64,000 bases of DNA, taken from NCBI RefSeq assembly GCF_002367995.1, contig NZ_AP018207.1, forward strand, positions 2,975,083 through 3,039,082, written 5' to 3'. The position numbers and the translations under genes are program-made. Shown piece after piece: positions 35,698-44,090 of the stretch (the first letter of the stretch is position 1; every line of letters starts with the position of its first letter). The notes beneath the pieces are model-generated. The model saw nothing but the letters and a program-made list of their open reading frames with translations. It searched no databases and had not been told where the DNA came from. The DNA is from Calothrix brevissima NIES-22 (GTDB lineage: Bacteria > Cyanobacteriota > Cyanobacteriia > Cyanobacteriales > Nostocaceae).

Positions 35698-36204
35698 GTA
35701 ATTGTTGACTGTTGACTGTTGACTGTTGACTGTTGACTGTTGACTGTTGACTGTTGATACTAAACTGCAATCTAAAACGTAACATTGAAACTCACACAAG
35801 GGCAGGGAAACCCACACAAGGGCGGGGTTTCCCCGCCCCTACGGGAATCTTAATTACGTATTAAAACGCGAATTGATATGACTATTGACCAATAAGAAAT
35901 ATTTCGCCTACAGTATCCGTTGCTACTCACGCCCCAAATCCTAGAGTAGTCAAAAAAACTCGTTCTAAGTTTCCATCTAGAAAACCAATCCACAGAGGAA
36001 CGGGTACTAAACATCAATCATACAATTTTTTTATTCTCAATACTGCTTAATTCTTAACCGAGAAGTATTGCGACCGCTATGGATGTTTTTGCACAATTAA
36101 GAGAATTTCGTCACTTCCAAATTTTTCAGCAAAAACTCATTTTAAGGACTTCTAAGCTGGTTAGAATCATTTAAATTCTTCTCAATCCAGATATCTCGAA
36201 TAAC
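35698..36204. repeat. Heptamer array and GGGGCGGGG repeat, then spacer
   Basis: TTGACTG is repeated seven times (about 35705-35757). At about 35793-35850, ACACAAGGGCGGGGTTTCCC and GGGAAACCCACACAAGGGCG form a direct/inverted repeat with the same G-rich core as other elements. The rest (35860-36204) is A+T-rich; it should contain the promoter of the chlorite-dismutase-like gene. Confidence 0.65.
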
Positions 36205-36762
36205 ATGAATAACAGATATTCCTTTATTGGTGGCAAGCAAGGTACATGGAAAGTGTTAGATGTGCGGGGTGTTTTTGGGACTAGTTTAGAGCTTGTTGAA
36301 AGAGTAAATGTGGTTAATGATGCTGTCGCGGAATTACCATTGGATAGTTCGTGGGTTCTACAAAGTTTTACCAGTAACATTCGCTATTCCATGCGCGATG
36401 AAGTCAGTGTTCTTCGGGCAGTGCAGCCGCCGCTAAATCGCTCGGAAGCCGTTTCTGCGGTGCTGATTCCAATAAAAAAATCTGTCCAGTGGTGGGAAAT
36501 GGCACAAGATGAACGGCGAGCAATTTTTGAGGAAGAGTCTCATCATACAGCCGTTGGTTTGGAGTATCTTCCAGGCGTTGCACGTCGGCTGCTTCACTGT
36601 CGTGATCTCGGAGAATCATTTGATTTTCTTACCTGGTTTGAATTCGCGCCCGAACACACCAAGGCTTTTGATGAATTACTCCTACGGATGCGCGCCAGCA
36701 AAGAATGGGAGTATGTGGAGCGTGAAGTCGAGGTTCGCCTAGAGCGAGATGGTGTATCATAA
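36205..36762 (+). CDS. Chlorite dismutase-like heme protein (clade 2, dimeric type)
   Basis: A short Cld-family protein of 185 residues. The motif HHTAVGLEYLPGVARRLLHC (about 113-132) provides a heme-ligand His and a distal Arg. His114, Arg127, Lys92, Gln74 and Glu167 fall at the same numbers as the functional residues I recall for the dimeric Cld of Cyanothece PCC 7425, so an active heme enzyme converting chlorite to chloride and O2, or a peroxide-linked reaction, is plausible. DLGESFDFLTWFEFAP (about 134-149) is also conserved. No signal peptide is seen, so it is cytosolic. No chlorate-reduction genes lie nearby; its physiological role is open. The upstream A+T-rich gap of about 450 bases holds its promoter. 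Confidence 0.85.
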   Translation: MNNRYSFIGGKQGTWKVLDVRGVFGTSLELVERVNVVNDAVAELPLDSSWVLQSFTSNIRYSMRDEVSVLRAVQPPLNRSEAVSAVLIPIKKSVQWWEMAQDERRAIFEEESHHTAVGLEYLPGVARRLLHCRDLGESFDFLTWFEFAPEHTKAFDELLLRMRASKEWEYVEREVEVRLERDGVS

Positions 36763-36974
36763 ATCCCAAATGCCGACTATAAGGGGCGAAAGGAGCAAAG
36801 ATACTGGCTTGGAAATCTATTTTTATCGATCTTGAGTTGCGGCAACTATCGCGCACAGCCTCTTACATGACTATTGACTATTGACCATGTGATTCAAACT
36901 CATGGGGGATGTTAGGTGTTACGCTCATTTTATAGTCTGTTAAGTAGCGTTACCTAAGCTAGGAGAATATACTC

Positions 36975-37199
36975 ATGCTTTTATTGATGCAGACAGGAGC
37001 ACAGGCGGTAAACGGGCCGCATTTTCCTTTTGCTTTTACCTTTGTTTATGTATTTGGTTTTATTGCTGCTGTTACCATCGGTTCTATCGCTTGGTATAAC
37101 TCTAAGCGTCCCCCCGGTTGGGAAAGCAAAGAACGTCCTGACTTTGTTCCCAAAGTCCAAAAAGAAGAAACTCCGGGTCTGGGCGAACCGAAGTCATAA
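36975..37199 (+). CDS. psb35: Psb35, photosystem II assembly/accessory protein
   Basis: A 74-residue single-pass membrane protein (hydrophobic segment about 17-41, FAFTFVYVFGFIAAVTIGSI) with a polar C-terminal tail containing YNSKRPPGWESKERPDFVPK. I recognise it as Psb35, known to associate with CP47-type photosystem II assembly modules. GGAG lies eight bases before the ATG. It stands alone. A single-domain alternative is not apparent. Confidence 0.8.
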   Translation: MLLLMQTGAQAVNGPHFPFAFTFVYVFGFIAAVTIGSIAWYNSKRPPGWESKERPDFVPKVQKEETPGLGEPKS

Positions 37200-37292
37200 G
37201 CAGTGAAAAAGCTGAATTAAATTAGCAAATTTTAAACTCTTCCACAGGCGCGATAAACCGCGTCTGATTAACTCAACAATCATATATCTCAG

Positions 37293-37715
37293 TTAGTTTT
37301 GCACTTCAACCCAACGCCGATAAAGCTTTTGAATTTGTTTGAGTAAAGTAGTATGGGCTGCTTGGGTTGACTCGCTAGCTTTAGTAATCTCCTGTAATTT
37401 GGTCAGGAGTCTCGCTTCTTCGATCGCTACATCGCCGTCGCTGTAAATTAAACCACTAATCGCTTCAATCAAGCTGACGCAATCTTCAATACTTGGGCGA
37501 TCGCCTAAATATTCTTGCACCCAGCTATAACACTCTTTTGGCTGTACGGGAACTAATTCGTACAACCAAGGCTTGATTTCCGGATCGGTAGCTAAACCTT
37601 TGGCTTGGGCTATTTCCCGCAGGTATTGCCTTTCTTCCGGCTGGATTACACCGTCAATCCAGGCTGCACCAATCAGGATTTTTACTAAGTTTTTCACATT
37701 GGAATGAGTAACCAT
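37293..37715 (-). CDS. TerB-like protein
   Basis: A 140-residue helical protein of the tellurite-resistance TerB superfamily: ILIGAAWIDGVIQPEERQYL (about 13-32) contains the acidic metal-binding loop, repeated as ISGLIYSDGDVAIEEARLLT (about 85-104). TerB domains bind metal and often sit at membranes; a direct role in tellurite is not implied. The gene lies 57 bases downstream of rsmB on the same strand and may be co-transcribed with it. Confidence 0.8.
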   Translation of the reverse strand: MVTHSNVKNLVKILIGAAWIDGVIQPEERQYLREIAQAKGLATDPEIKPWLYELVPVQPKECYSWVQEYLGDRPSIEDCVSLIEAISGLIYSDGDVAIEEARLLTKLQEITKASESTQAAHTTLLKQIQKLYRRWVEVQN

Positions 37716-37772
37716 GCTGCATCCTCTGGGAGATTTTAACCTCGATCAAATCCTACAGTCTCGTTACAGTAA

Positions 37773-39125
37773 TCACCCGGAATCATTAGTTTTTCTTAAG
37801 CGAGCTATAAAAAAACCATCCATATTCTGCTGCTGCGGCCAAACTTTGCACCAGCCTTGGGGGGTAGTATAAGCAAATATTGGTGAATCTGCACTCGGCG
37901 CTTCTATTTTCCAGTCGGGAGACTCAGCTAAAAATTGGGAAATCACCGCTTCGTTTTCTGCTGGGTGTAGGGTACAAGTAGCATAGACTAAAACTCCGCC
38001 AGTCTTGACAAATGTTGCAGTATGTGAAACTAATTCTTTTTGCAGTTGAGAAAGTTGCTGGACTGTTTCTGGTGTTTGTCGCCAACGCGCATCAGCATGA
38101 CGGTGGAGAGTTCCCAAACCAGAACAAGGTGCATCGAGTAAAACTCTGTCTGCTGTATGAGTAAATTGTGAGAACTCGCGACTGTCCCCAGTACAAATTT
38201 CAATCGATTGCAAATTCAAGCGTCGTGCATTTTCTTGGAGTTTACGCAATCGGGAAGCAGTGCGATCGCAAGCCCAAACTTTTCCTTTATCCCCCATTAA
38301 TTCCGCAATGTGAGTAGTTTTCCCCCCAGGTGCAGCACAAGCATCAATTATCACCTCACCCGGTTGGGGGTCAAGTAAATGACTGACTAATTGGGCGCTA
38401 CTATCTTGAACAACCCACCAACCCTCACGAAAACCGGGTAAATTTTGAATCGCGCCACTGTTACTAATTAAGCGTAAAGCTTGGGGTAAATGAGGTAAAC
38501 GCTTGACTAAGACATCAGCCGATTTTAACGCCTGTTCCACCACATCTATAGAAGTGCGTAGCGGGTTGATGCGTAAATCAATGGTGGGTGATTGATTCAT
38601 CCATTCACATAACTGTTCTGCTTCCGTCAAACTCAGTTGTTCTAGCCAAACTTGAATTATCCAATCTGGAAAGCTGTGTAAAATCCCTAAACGTTCCGCC
38701 GGATTTTCTGGTAGTTGTAAGGGTATTTCCCCATTTTCCCCTGCTTGTCTAATATATTGACGCAACATCCCATTGACAAAACCAGTTAATCCTGGAAAGC
38801 CGTTTTCTTTAGCCAGTTGGACTGTAGTATTTACAGCCGCAGAAGCGGGAATGCGTTCTTGATAGCACAGTTGGTAAAAGCCAAGATGCAGAATCGTGCG
38901 TAAGTCTTTTGGTTGTTGATGGGCTTTCTTTTTGCCAAATTGGTCAATTAAAGCGTCCAGGGTGCGTTGTCGTCTGACGCTGCCATAAACTAATTCTGTA
39001 ACTAAACGGCGATCGCTATCTTGTAACTTAACTTTTTGCAGCACTTTATCGAGAGCAACATCAGCATAAGCCCCTTTGTGAACATCTCGCAGGGCTAAAA
39101 ATGCTATTTGACGCGGGTTTATCAT
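37773..39125 (-). CDS. rsmB: 16S rRNA (cytosine-967-C5)-methyltransferase RsmB
   Basis: RsmB/Sun methylates C967 of 16S rRNA. An N-terminal NusB-like RNA-binding domain (about 1-140) includes RLVTELVYGSVRRQRTLDAL. The Rossmann methyltransferase part has the SAM motif DACAAPGGKTTHIAELM (about 258-274), the motif IV Cys in DAPCSGLGTLHRHAD (about 331-345) and the catalytic Cys in ATCTLHPAENEAV (about 385). ATG 39125 (MINPRQIAFLALRDVH) begins the conserved part; 39155 is an upstream alternative. The length is typical. A TerB-like gene follows. Confidence 0.92.
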   Translation of the reverse strand: MINPRQIAFLALRDVHKGAYADVALDKVLQKVKLQDSDRRLVTELVYGSVRRQRTLDALIDQFGKKKAHQQPKDLRTILHLGFYQLCYQERIPASAAVNTTVQLAKENGFPGLTGFVNGMLRQYIRQAGENGEIPLQLPENPAERLGILHSFPDWIIQVWLEQLSLTEAEQLCEWMNQSPTIDLRINPLRTSIDVVEQALKSADVLVKRLPHLPQALRLISNSGAIQNLPGFREGWWVVQDSSAQLVSHLLDPQPGEVIIDACAAPGGKTTHIAELMGDKGKVWACDRTASRLRKLQENARRLNLQSIEICTGDSREFSQFTHTADRVLLDAPCSGLGTLHRHADARWRQTPETVQQLSQLQKELVSHTATFVKTGGVLVYATCTLHPAENEAVISQFLAESPDWKIEAPSADSPIFAYTTPQGWCKVWPQQQNMDGFFIARLRKTNDSG

Positions 39126-39272
39126 GGAAATATCTAAAACTTTAATATCATTCAAGTATTTATGCTTGTATCAAATTTCAATCAAATGTAGTGTATTTCA
39201 TTGTGACCATAACGCAGTGAAGAGAAGCAATGTCTATTATTCCAAGCTACTACAATATGCTGCAACTCAGTG

Positions 39273-39621
39273 TTACTTTCGATTAAGTTTTTGATATATA
39301 TACTCAATAGCTCTTTCTACTGTATCAAGCTCAAACAAAACCTCATCAGGAAGATTTTCTAACTCAAATTCAAGTTCTAGGTCGATAGCGATCGCAGCCC
39401 CATCTGATATACTATCTGTTTTGATTGCTATCAGTTGCCAAGAATAATATTCAGATTCATGAGGCTTAAAATCAATAACACGACTATTATAAAATTTTTT
39501 TCCTTGTATCATATATTTCTAAGCTAAAAAGTGGAAAATCCAGGTTAATCTCTTGTGCATTAATTTTCAAATTTCTGGCAATAATTTGTTGAATTTTTTG
39601 ATAAATTTCTTCACGTTGCAC
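39273..39621 (-). pseudogene. Frameshifted acyl-carrier-like gene (two frames, one A7 run)
   Basis: The visible ORF from ATG 39512 (79 residues) ends ELENLPDEVLFELDTVERAI followed by EYI, resembling the last helices of acyl carrier proteins, with a DSIS segment where the phosphopantetheine Ser is expected. In the +1 frame just upstream, GTG 39621 with AGGAG before it begins MQREEIYQKIQQIIARNLKI, the classic first helix of an acyl carrier protein. The two frames meet at a run of seven A (39495-39501); removing one A joins them into one protein of about 115 residues. About 30 residues between the halves exceed a standard carrier protein. It may be a recent frameshift, a sequencing slip or ribosomal slippage. 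Confidence 0.45.
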
Positions 39622-40067
39622 CCAATTACTCCTATTTTTTATAAAATTTAATGTTTAAGTTAAAAAACGCAACTTATGCAAGCATTAGTTAAATTAACTT
39701 ATTCAAAACTAATTAATTATAAATAATTGTAATTATGAATCAATTTCTTTGTATATAAAAATTCAGTAGTTATCCAAGTTTGATATTTTATCGATTAGAG
39801 AGATATAGTTACTGAGCCTTGCTCGGCACTTATTTATTACTATATTTGAATTTGATTTTTATTCTTTCATCATAGCCCAATTTTTTGGTTTCATTCATTT
39901 TATGGGGTAAGATTTTTTGAAAATACACATACATAACATATAGACTTCTTGCATAAATATTTTTGCGTTGTTGATTAATCATTTGAAAAGCTCACGCAAA
40001 GGCGCAAAGGCGTAAAGAAGAACGCGAAAATTAGGACTTTTGCGAGAGGTCTAATGAGTAAAATTAA
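39622..40067. other. A+T-rich spacer between the carrier-like gene and the invertase
   Basis: Near 39990-40015 it holds CTCACGCAAAGGCGCAAAGG, a dispersed repeat related to the inverted repeat at 60962. No gene is seen. Confidence 0.45.
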
Positions 40068-40093
40068 AAGCCCCTAGAGATACAAAGGGGCTT
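40068..40093 (-). terminator. Terminator of the GH100 gene
   Basis: On the minus strand AAGCCCCT (40093-40086) pairs with AGGGGCTT (40075-40068), followed by TTAATTTT. It lies 60 bases beyond the stop codon. Confidence 0.65.
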
Positions 40094-40152
40094 GAAAAAT
40101 ATCATGTATGCTGAAAATTTAGTGAATTTAGGGTAGCAGTACAATCATACTT

Positions 40153-41601
40153 CTATCGAGGGAGATATGGATCGATACTACTAAATTCAAACTCACAAGC
40201 ACGAGAAACAGACTCTGCGGGTAATTCACCAAAGGTAACCAGACGTAAATATTTAGGGTTATTTGTCAGTTCTTTTGCTAATAAGAAACCAGCAATTGAC
40301 CAAGTTTGATATTTCCTAGCTTGCTTACCAATTAATCGACCTTTTTTACCATCGTAATATTCTGGCCATTCATCTTCACTCAGGCGTGATTGAGCAATTT
40401 CAATCGCTTTTTTACCTAACTCTAGATTGTTAGTTTTTACCGCAGCAGCAGCCAACATCCACATCAAAACAGGCCAGCTACCAGCATTATGATATGACCA
40501 AGGAATATTCTTTGGATCGCAGCCTGTGACAATTCTATACTCTTCATGTTCTAAGGCTGGGAAACAAATTTTCATTGGCATATCTCCAACCAAATCTTCC
40601 CAACGTTCGGTAATCAGAGTCATAATTGCTTGGGACTGTTCGTCAGTTGCTAAGTCAGAAACAATCGCCATCAAATTACCAAGAGAAAAGAAGCGTGTAT
40701 CTAGTTGGGAAGGGCCTACATTACCAGCTAAATAACCACCTTTTATTGGCAACCATTTGTCTAATTCATAATAAGGAAGTGAGTCTACATATATATTGAA
40801 TAAATTGACTGCACCTTTACCATACTCTTCACTTTTAAAACGGTAAATTGCATTCAATCGATTAATATCTATCCAATAATGTTGACGAATATGACCACAT
40901 AAAAGCGGTAAGCGATTATCAATTGCGGCGACGATATCTTGATTACCTTGACAAATTAGTAATTCACGAGCAGCACGCAAAGCGGTGTAGAATAAAACTT
41001 GAATTTCTAGGGGATGACCATATATACCCAAGCGACGGTCAATCATACATGCGCCATCTGGAACCAATAGCGTTGGGTACATATCAAAGCGATTCGCCAA
41101 GCAGATTTCCATAATTAACCTGATACCGGTTTGGAATTCAGGTTGATAAGCTAGCGAAAAATCTTTTGTAGCGACAACATAAGCACGCAATAAAATAATC
41201 CACCAGAGACAGGAATCTACAGGTGTGACGCGCGCGATCGCATGTTCGCCAAAATCTGCTTCTAAATATTCCTCTCCATTGACAGAGACAACTTTAAAGC
41301 TAGCCGGAATTAAACCTCTTCCTGGCTTATATGCATCTAAAGCCCTTTCTTTGGGTTGTAATTTTAAGGTTTCTTCCAGAAAATTGCGGACAATTTCTGT
41401 TTTTCCCTTAATTAGAAACATTAGCGCTGAAGATACAAAATCTCGGATAAAGCATTGGTCGTAATTTAGCGCCTCTACAGAAGAATCGTATGCGGCCAAA
41501 GTCCCAACAGGACGACCTTGATAATAGATAATCGACTTTTCTAAGGCTTGCCAAGCTTCTTCTTGTATATTTTCAGATATTACCAATTCGTTTAGTTGCA
41601 T
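40153..41601 (-). CDS. Alkaline/neutral invertase, GH100
   Basis: GH100 enzymes split sucrose to glucose and fructose in the cytosol; cyanobacterial members are the ancestors of plant alkaline/neutral invertases and feed heterocysts. Motifs: [48 protein letters not shown] (catalytic Asp), [17 protein letters not shown] and [17 protein letters not shown] 41601 ([13 protein letters not shown]) gives 482 residues, the usual size; the longer start at 41673 lacks similarity and a Shine-Dalgarno sequence. It is monocistronic with its own terminator. Whether it corresponds to InvA or InvB of Nostoc cannot be settled here. Confidence 0.88.
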   Translation of the reverse strand: MQLNELVISENIQEEAWQALEKSIIYYQGRPVGTLAAYDSSVEALNYDQCFIRDFVSSALMFLIKGKTEIVRNFLEETLKLQPKERALDAYKPGRGLIPASFKVVSVNGEEYLEADFGEHAIARVTPVDSCLWWIILLRAYVVATKDFSLAYQPEFQTGIRLIMEICLANRFDMYPTLLVPDGACMIDRRLGIYGHPLEIQVLFYTALRAARELLICQGNQDIVAAIDNRLPLLCGHIRQHYWIDINRLNAIYRFKSEEYGKGAVNLFNIYVDSLPYYELDKWLPIKGGYLAGNVGPSQLDTRFFSLGNLMAIVSDLATDEQSQAIMTLITERWEDLVGDMPMKICFPALEHEEYRIVTGCDPKNIPWSYHNAGSWPVLMWMLAAAAVKTNNLELGKKAIEIAQSRLSEDEWPEYYDGKKGRLIGKQARKYQTWSIAGFLLAKELTNNPKYLRLVTFGELPAESVSRACEFEFSSIDPYLPR

Positions 41602-42323
41602 CGCCAGAATAACTCCATAAGGACTGTACATTTGTGGTAGATGCGTTCTGATATATGCTGCTATTGCGATCATAACAAAGACGATTTTTTCAATAGCAAA
41701 TAGAATTTGGGAATAAATTAATGAACTTTAAAAAATATCTGTAACTGCCAATTTTTATTGCAGATTGACTGACAGTTAATATGCTTTATCAGCAACGATC
41801 TTGTTGGTGAATGACAAATTTTTATCTTTCACCTTCAGCAATAATATTACTTTTACGGCAGTTACGCAAAATATATTTGGCAATTGTTAATCAAGTTTTT
41901 CTTTCTTGAAAGTCTGATTTGACAATAAAAAAATATATTCCTAGTAACGTTTAAGATTTAACTGAAAAATTTCACTAGTTACAGTATCTGTATTAAGCAG
42001 GATTTAGTTTTTGAAACTACAAAATTATTTTATTCCCCTATAAATTAATAATTTATAATATTTTTTCAGAATGTGCAATATAAATAATTAAATTTTTGCA
42101 AAAATCATCCATCTTCAGGATGATATATTTTAACTTACTTATCCCTAAAATGGCGAGCAACTGGCAGTCCGTAGATCACAGACAATCTATACTAGACTTA
42201 GCAATCATACATATATATATGCTAGCTAACAAAGCCAAAATAGCTGATATTCAGCAAATTTAAAGTATTTATTGTAACAATAATAAAATTTAAAAAATTT
42301 AATTTTACTTCAGTAAACTCTCA
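41602..42323. other. Long A+T-rich intergenic region
   Basis: More than 700 bases with no ORF of note, no tRNA and no recognised structured RNA. The part near 41680 should contain the invertase promoter. Confidence 0.4.
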
Positions 42324-42494
42324 CTTATAGACTAAAACAGTTCAGTTAAAGATAATTGTAGGTTGGGTTGAACGAAGTGAAACCCAACAAACCCCTGGAA
42401 ATGTTGGGTTTCGTTCCTCAACCCAACCTACGCAGTGTATGGTTTTTGGCGCTAACTGAACTGTATTGGCTTATAGACTAAAACAGTTCAGTTA
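42324..42494. repeat. REP-like palindromic element flanked by 25-bp direct repeats
   Basis: CTTATAGACTAAAACAGTTC plus AGTTA occurs at 42324-42348 and again at 42470-42494. Between them is the GTAGGTTGGGTTGAACGAAG ... GGGTTTCGTTCCTCAACCCA palindrome. CAGTTCAGTTA (42338-42348) is matched by its complement TAACTGAACTG (42453-42463), forming terminal inverted repeats of the element. Confidence 0.8.
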
Positions 42495-42574
42495 TTGAAG
42501 TTTGTCCAACGTTCACTGCAACGCTATCAAGTTAAATTAATAATTTACAACCCAAAAAAAGAGGAAATATCTCA

Positions 42575-42910
42575 ATGGATAAATTAGCACTTTATCGCCA
42601 AATTATTAAACAAATTTTAACGGAACATGCACAAATTGCTGCTCCTCAAGATGGTGTAAAAGCGCAACTTATTTTTGATAATGAGAACGATCACTATCAA
42701 TTAGCTTATGTTGGCTGGAATGGCGACAAGCGAGTATTTGGGCCTGTGATGCATTTTGATATTGTCAATGAAAAAATATGGATTCAATATAATGGAACAG
42801 AAGACATAATTCCTGAAAGATTGCTTGAGTGTGGTGTACCTGCTTCAGATATTGTAATTGGTTTTTATTCACCTTTTAAACGTCAATTCACTGCTTATGC
42901 TGTAGAGTGA
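42575..42910 (+). CDS. XisI-family protein (fdxN-element excision control family)
   Basis: A 111-residue protein matching the XisI family: MDKLALYRQIIKQILTEHAQ, then DHYQLAYVGWNGDKRVFGPV and IWIQYNGTEDIIPERLLECG (about 70-90), ending DIVIGFYSPFKRQFTAYAV. In Anabaena, XisI and XisH accompany the recombinase XisF in excision of the fdxN element, but related pairs are common away from any element. The usual XisH partner is not adjacent: the 900 bases upstream have no gene and the downstream gene is unrelated. AGAGGA is suitably placed before ATG 42575. Confidence 0.85.
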   Translation: MDKLALYRQIIKQILTEHAQIAAPQDGVKAQLIFDNENDHYQLAYVGWNGDKRVFGPVMHFDIVNEKIWIQYNGTEDIIPERLLECGVPASDIVIGFYSPFKRQFTAYAVE

Positions 42911-42963
42911 CTAGTACCGCAAAGCGGAAGTCAAAAGTCAAAAGTCAAAAGTCAAAAGTCAAA

Positions 42964-43497
42964 ATGGTATCTGTGGCTACAACTTGGTTTATTACTTATG
43001 CTGCAAGTGCGATTGGAAGTTTGTTGTTAAAAACTTTTGGATACGGGTTGATTCTGTTTATCGGTATTTCCTCACTTATGCTTGGGTTTTGTCTCGGTTA
43101 TTGCTTACTAAAGCGAGGATACTCTGTAAGTCAGGCTGTGAGTTGGGCTGTAGGTTGTGCTGTGACTCATACTGTGAGTATTGTTATGGGTGTGGCTGTG
43201 AGTGGGGCTGTGGGTATGGCTGTGGGTGTGGCTGTGGGTGTGGCTGTGGGTGTGGCTGTGGAATGGGTTAGAGGTTTGGCTGAAGACTCATTTACAACTG
43301 TACTAATACTACTAACATTAGGATTTGGAGCTAGCGCAGGAACTGGGATAATAGCAGGCTTTCTAAATCCATTTATTTTGTTAGCACTAACAGCAACCAG
43401 TTTACCTACACTTTCCATGCTGCTTTATTCACCCCTAAAAACACGTAAGTTAATCACTAAATATCGTGACTCTGAAGAATATTTAATCAAGCCGTAA
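42964..43497 (+). CDS. Hydrophobic repeat-containing membrane protein
   Basis: An unrecognised protein of 177 residues with four to five hydrophobic segments. Residues about 78-99 are GVAVGVAV-type repeats encoded by a 12-bp tandem unit (GTGGCTGTGGGT, about 43188-43260), flanked by related SGAVGMAV copies. The open frame begins at 42907, but the first 19 codons are the heptamer repeat AGTCAAAAGTC, so ATG 42964 is the likely start. It follows the XisI-like gene by 53 bases. The unit is prone to copy-number change, which keeps frame because 12 is divisible by three. Confidence 0.55.
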   Translation: MVSVATTWFITYAASAIGSLLLKTFGYGLILFIGISSLMLGFCLGYCLLKRGYSVSQAVSWAVGCAVTHTVSIVMGVAVSGAVGMAVGVAVGVAVGVAVEWVRGLAEDSFTTVLILLTLGFGASAGTGIIAGFLNPFILLALTATSLPTLSMLLYSPLKTRKLITKYRDSEEYLIKP

Positions 43498-43865
43498 TTC
43501 AACAGATACCCCACTTCTTAAAGGATGTTGCTGGCGAATCGGTGGTAATATCCGTCGCTTATCCCGAAATCCCGCCGTCACCCTAGAAGGGTGCGGCTAA
43601 CACCACGAAGCCCACGAAGGTGGGCTTCGTGGTGTTAGCCCCAGGCTTCTAGCCTGCGGGCGGTGTGTCGGGTAAGCGAGAGAACAGTTTATATCAATGG
43701 TTGAGGGGTGAGGCGTATTGTTGGGTTTCACTTCGTTCAAACGCCAGTTGCTACAACGGGGGGAACCCCCGCAACGCACTGGCTCCCCAACCTACATTTA
43801 TCCTTAACTTATATTGCCGATCAAAACATTTGGTCAAATGATTTTAGAATTAGGAGACAAAAACT
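43498..43865. repeat. Stacked palindromes: 21-bp perfect stem and nested elements
   Basis: At 43595-43615 and 43620-43640 there is a perfect 21-bp stem (GGCTAACACCACGAAGCCCA plus C) with a GAAG loop, itself inside a CTAGAAGGGTGC / GGCTTCTAGCC outer pair. At about 43722-43797 comes the GTTGGGTTTCACTTCGTTCA repeat, interrupted by the palindrome at 43743-43783. No gene is seen; the last 60 bases hold the start signals of the next gene. Confidence 0.8.
43743..43783. repeat. Palindrome inserted in another repeat, twin of 56083-56123
   Basis: GCCAGT ... ACTGGC ends enclose a 28-base core (GCTACAACGGGGGGAACCCC then CGCAACGC) identical to the one at 56090-56117. Confidence 0.85.
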
Positions 43866-44090
43866 ATGAGATGTGTCATTTGCAAGCACGGAGAAAATAA
43901 ACCAGGTTTAGTAACTGTTACCTTAGAAAGAGATGAATGTATTATTGTAATTAAAAAAGTTCCAGCAGAAGTTTGTGATAACTGCGGAGAATATTATTTA
44001 AGTGATTCCATCACTGAACAAGTCCTAGAAAGGGCAGAAATAGCTGTGAATAATGGCGCAGAGGTCGAGATTATTAGATATGCAGCGTAG
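43866..44090 (+). CDS. MqsA/YgiT-type zinc-finger protein
   Basis: A 74-residue protein with two CxxC pairs (MRCVICKHGENKPG at 3-6 and EVCDNCGEYY at about 36-39), the N-terminal zinc domain of MqsA-type antitoxins. The C-terminal helix (ITEQVLERAEIAVNNGAEVE) is short and no helix-turn-helix domain follows. In toxin-antitoxin pairs this zinc-only form normally follows a small toxin gene (DUF4258-like), but none lies in the 360 bases upstream. It may be an orphan antitoxin. ATG 43866 follows AGGAGAC. Confidence 0.8.
   Translation: MRCVICKHGENKPGLVTVTLERDECIIVIKKVPAEVCDNCGEYYLSDSITEQVLERAEIAVNNGAEVEIIRYAA

Noticed and set aside
35297..35701. A plus-strand ORF rich in Lys and His
   Set aside because: It is a frame shadow of the low-complexity tail of the penicillin-binding protein.
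42984..43271. A Cys/Gly-rich ORF (repeat CGCGCGCG) in another frame of the GVAV gene
   Set aside because: The cysteines arise from reading the 12-base repeat in the wrong frame; the GVAV frame is membrane-like and longer.
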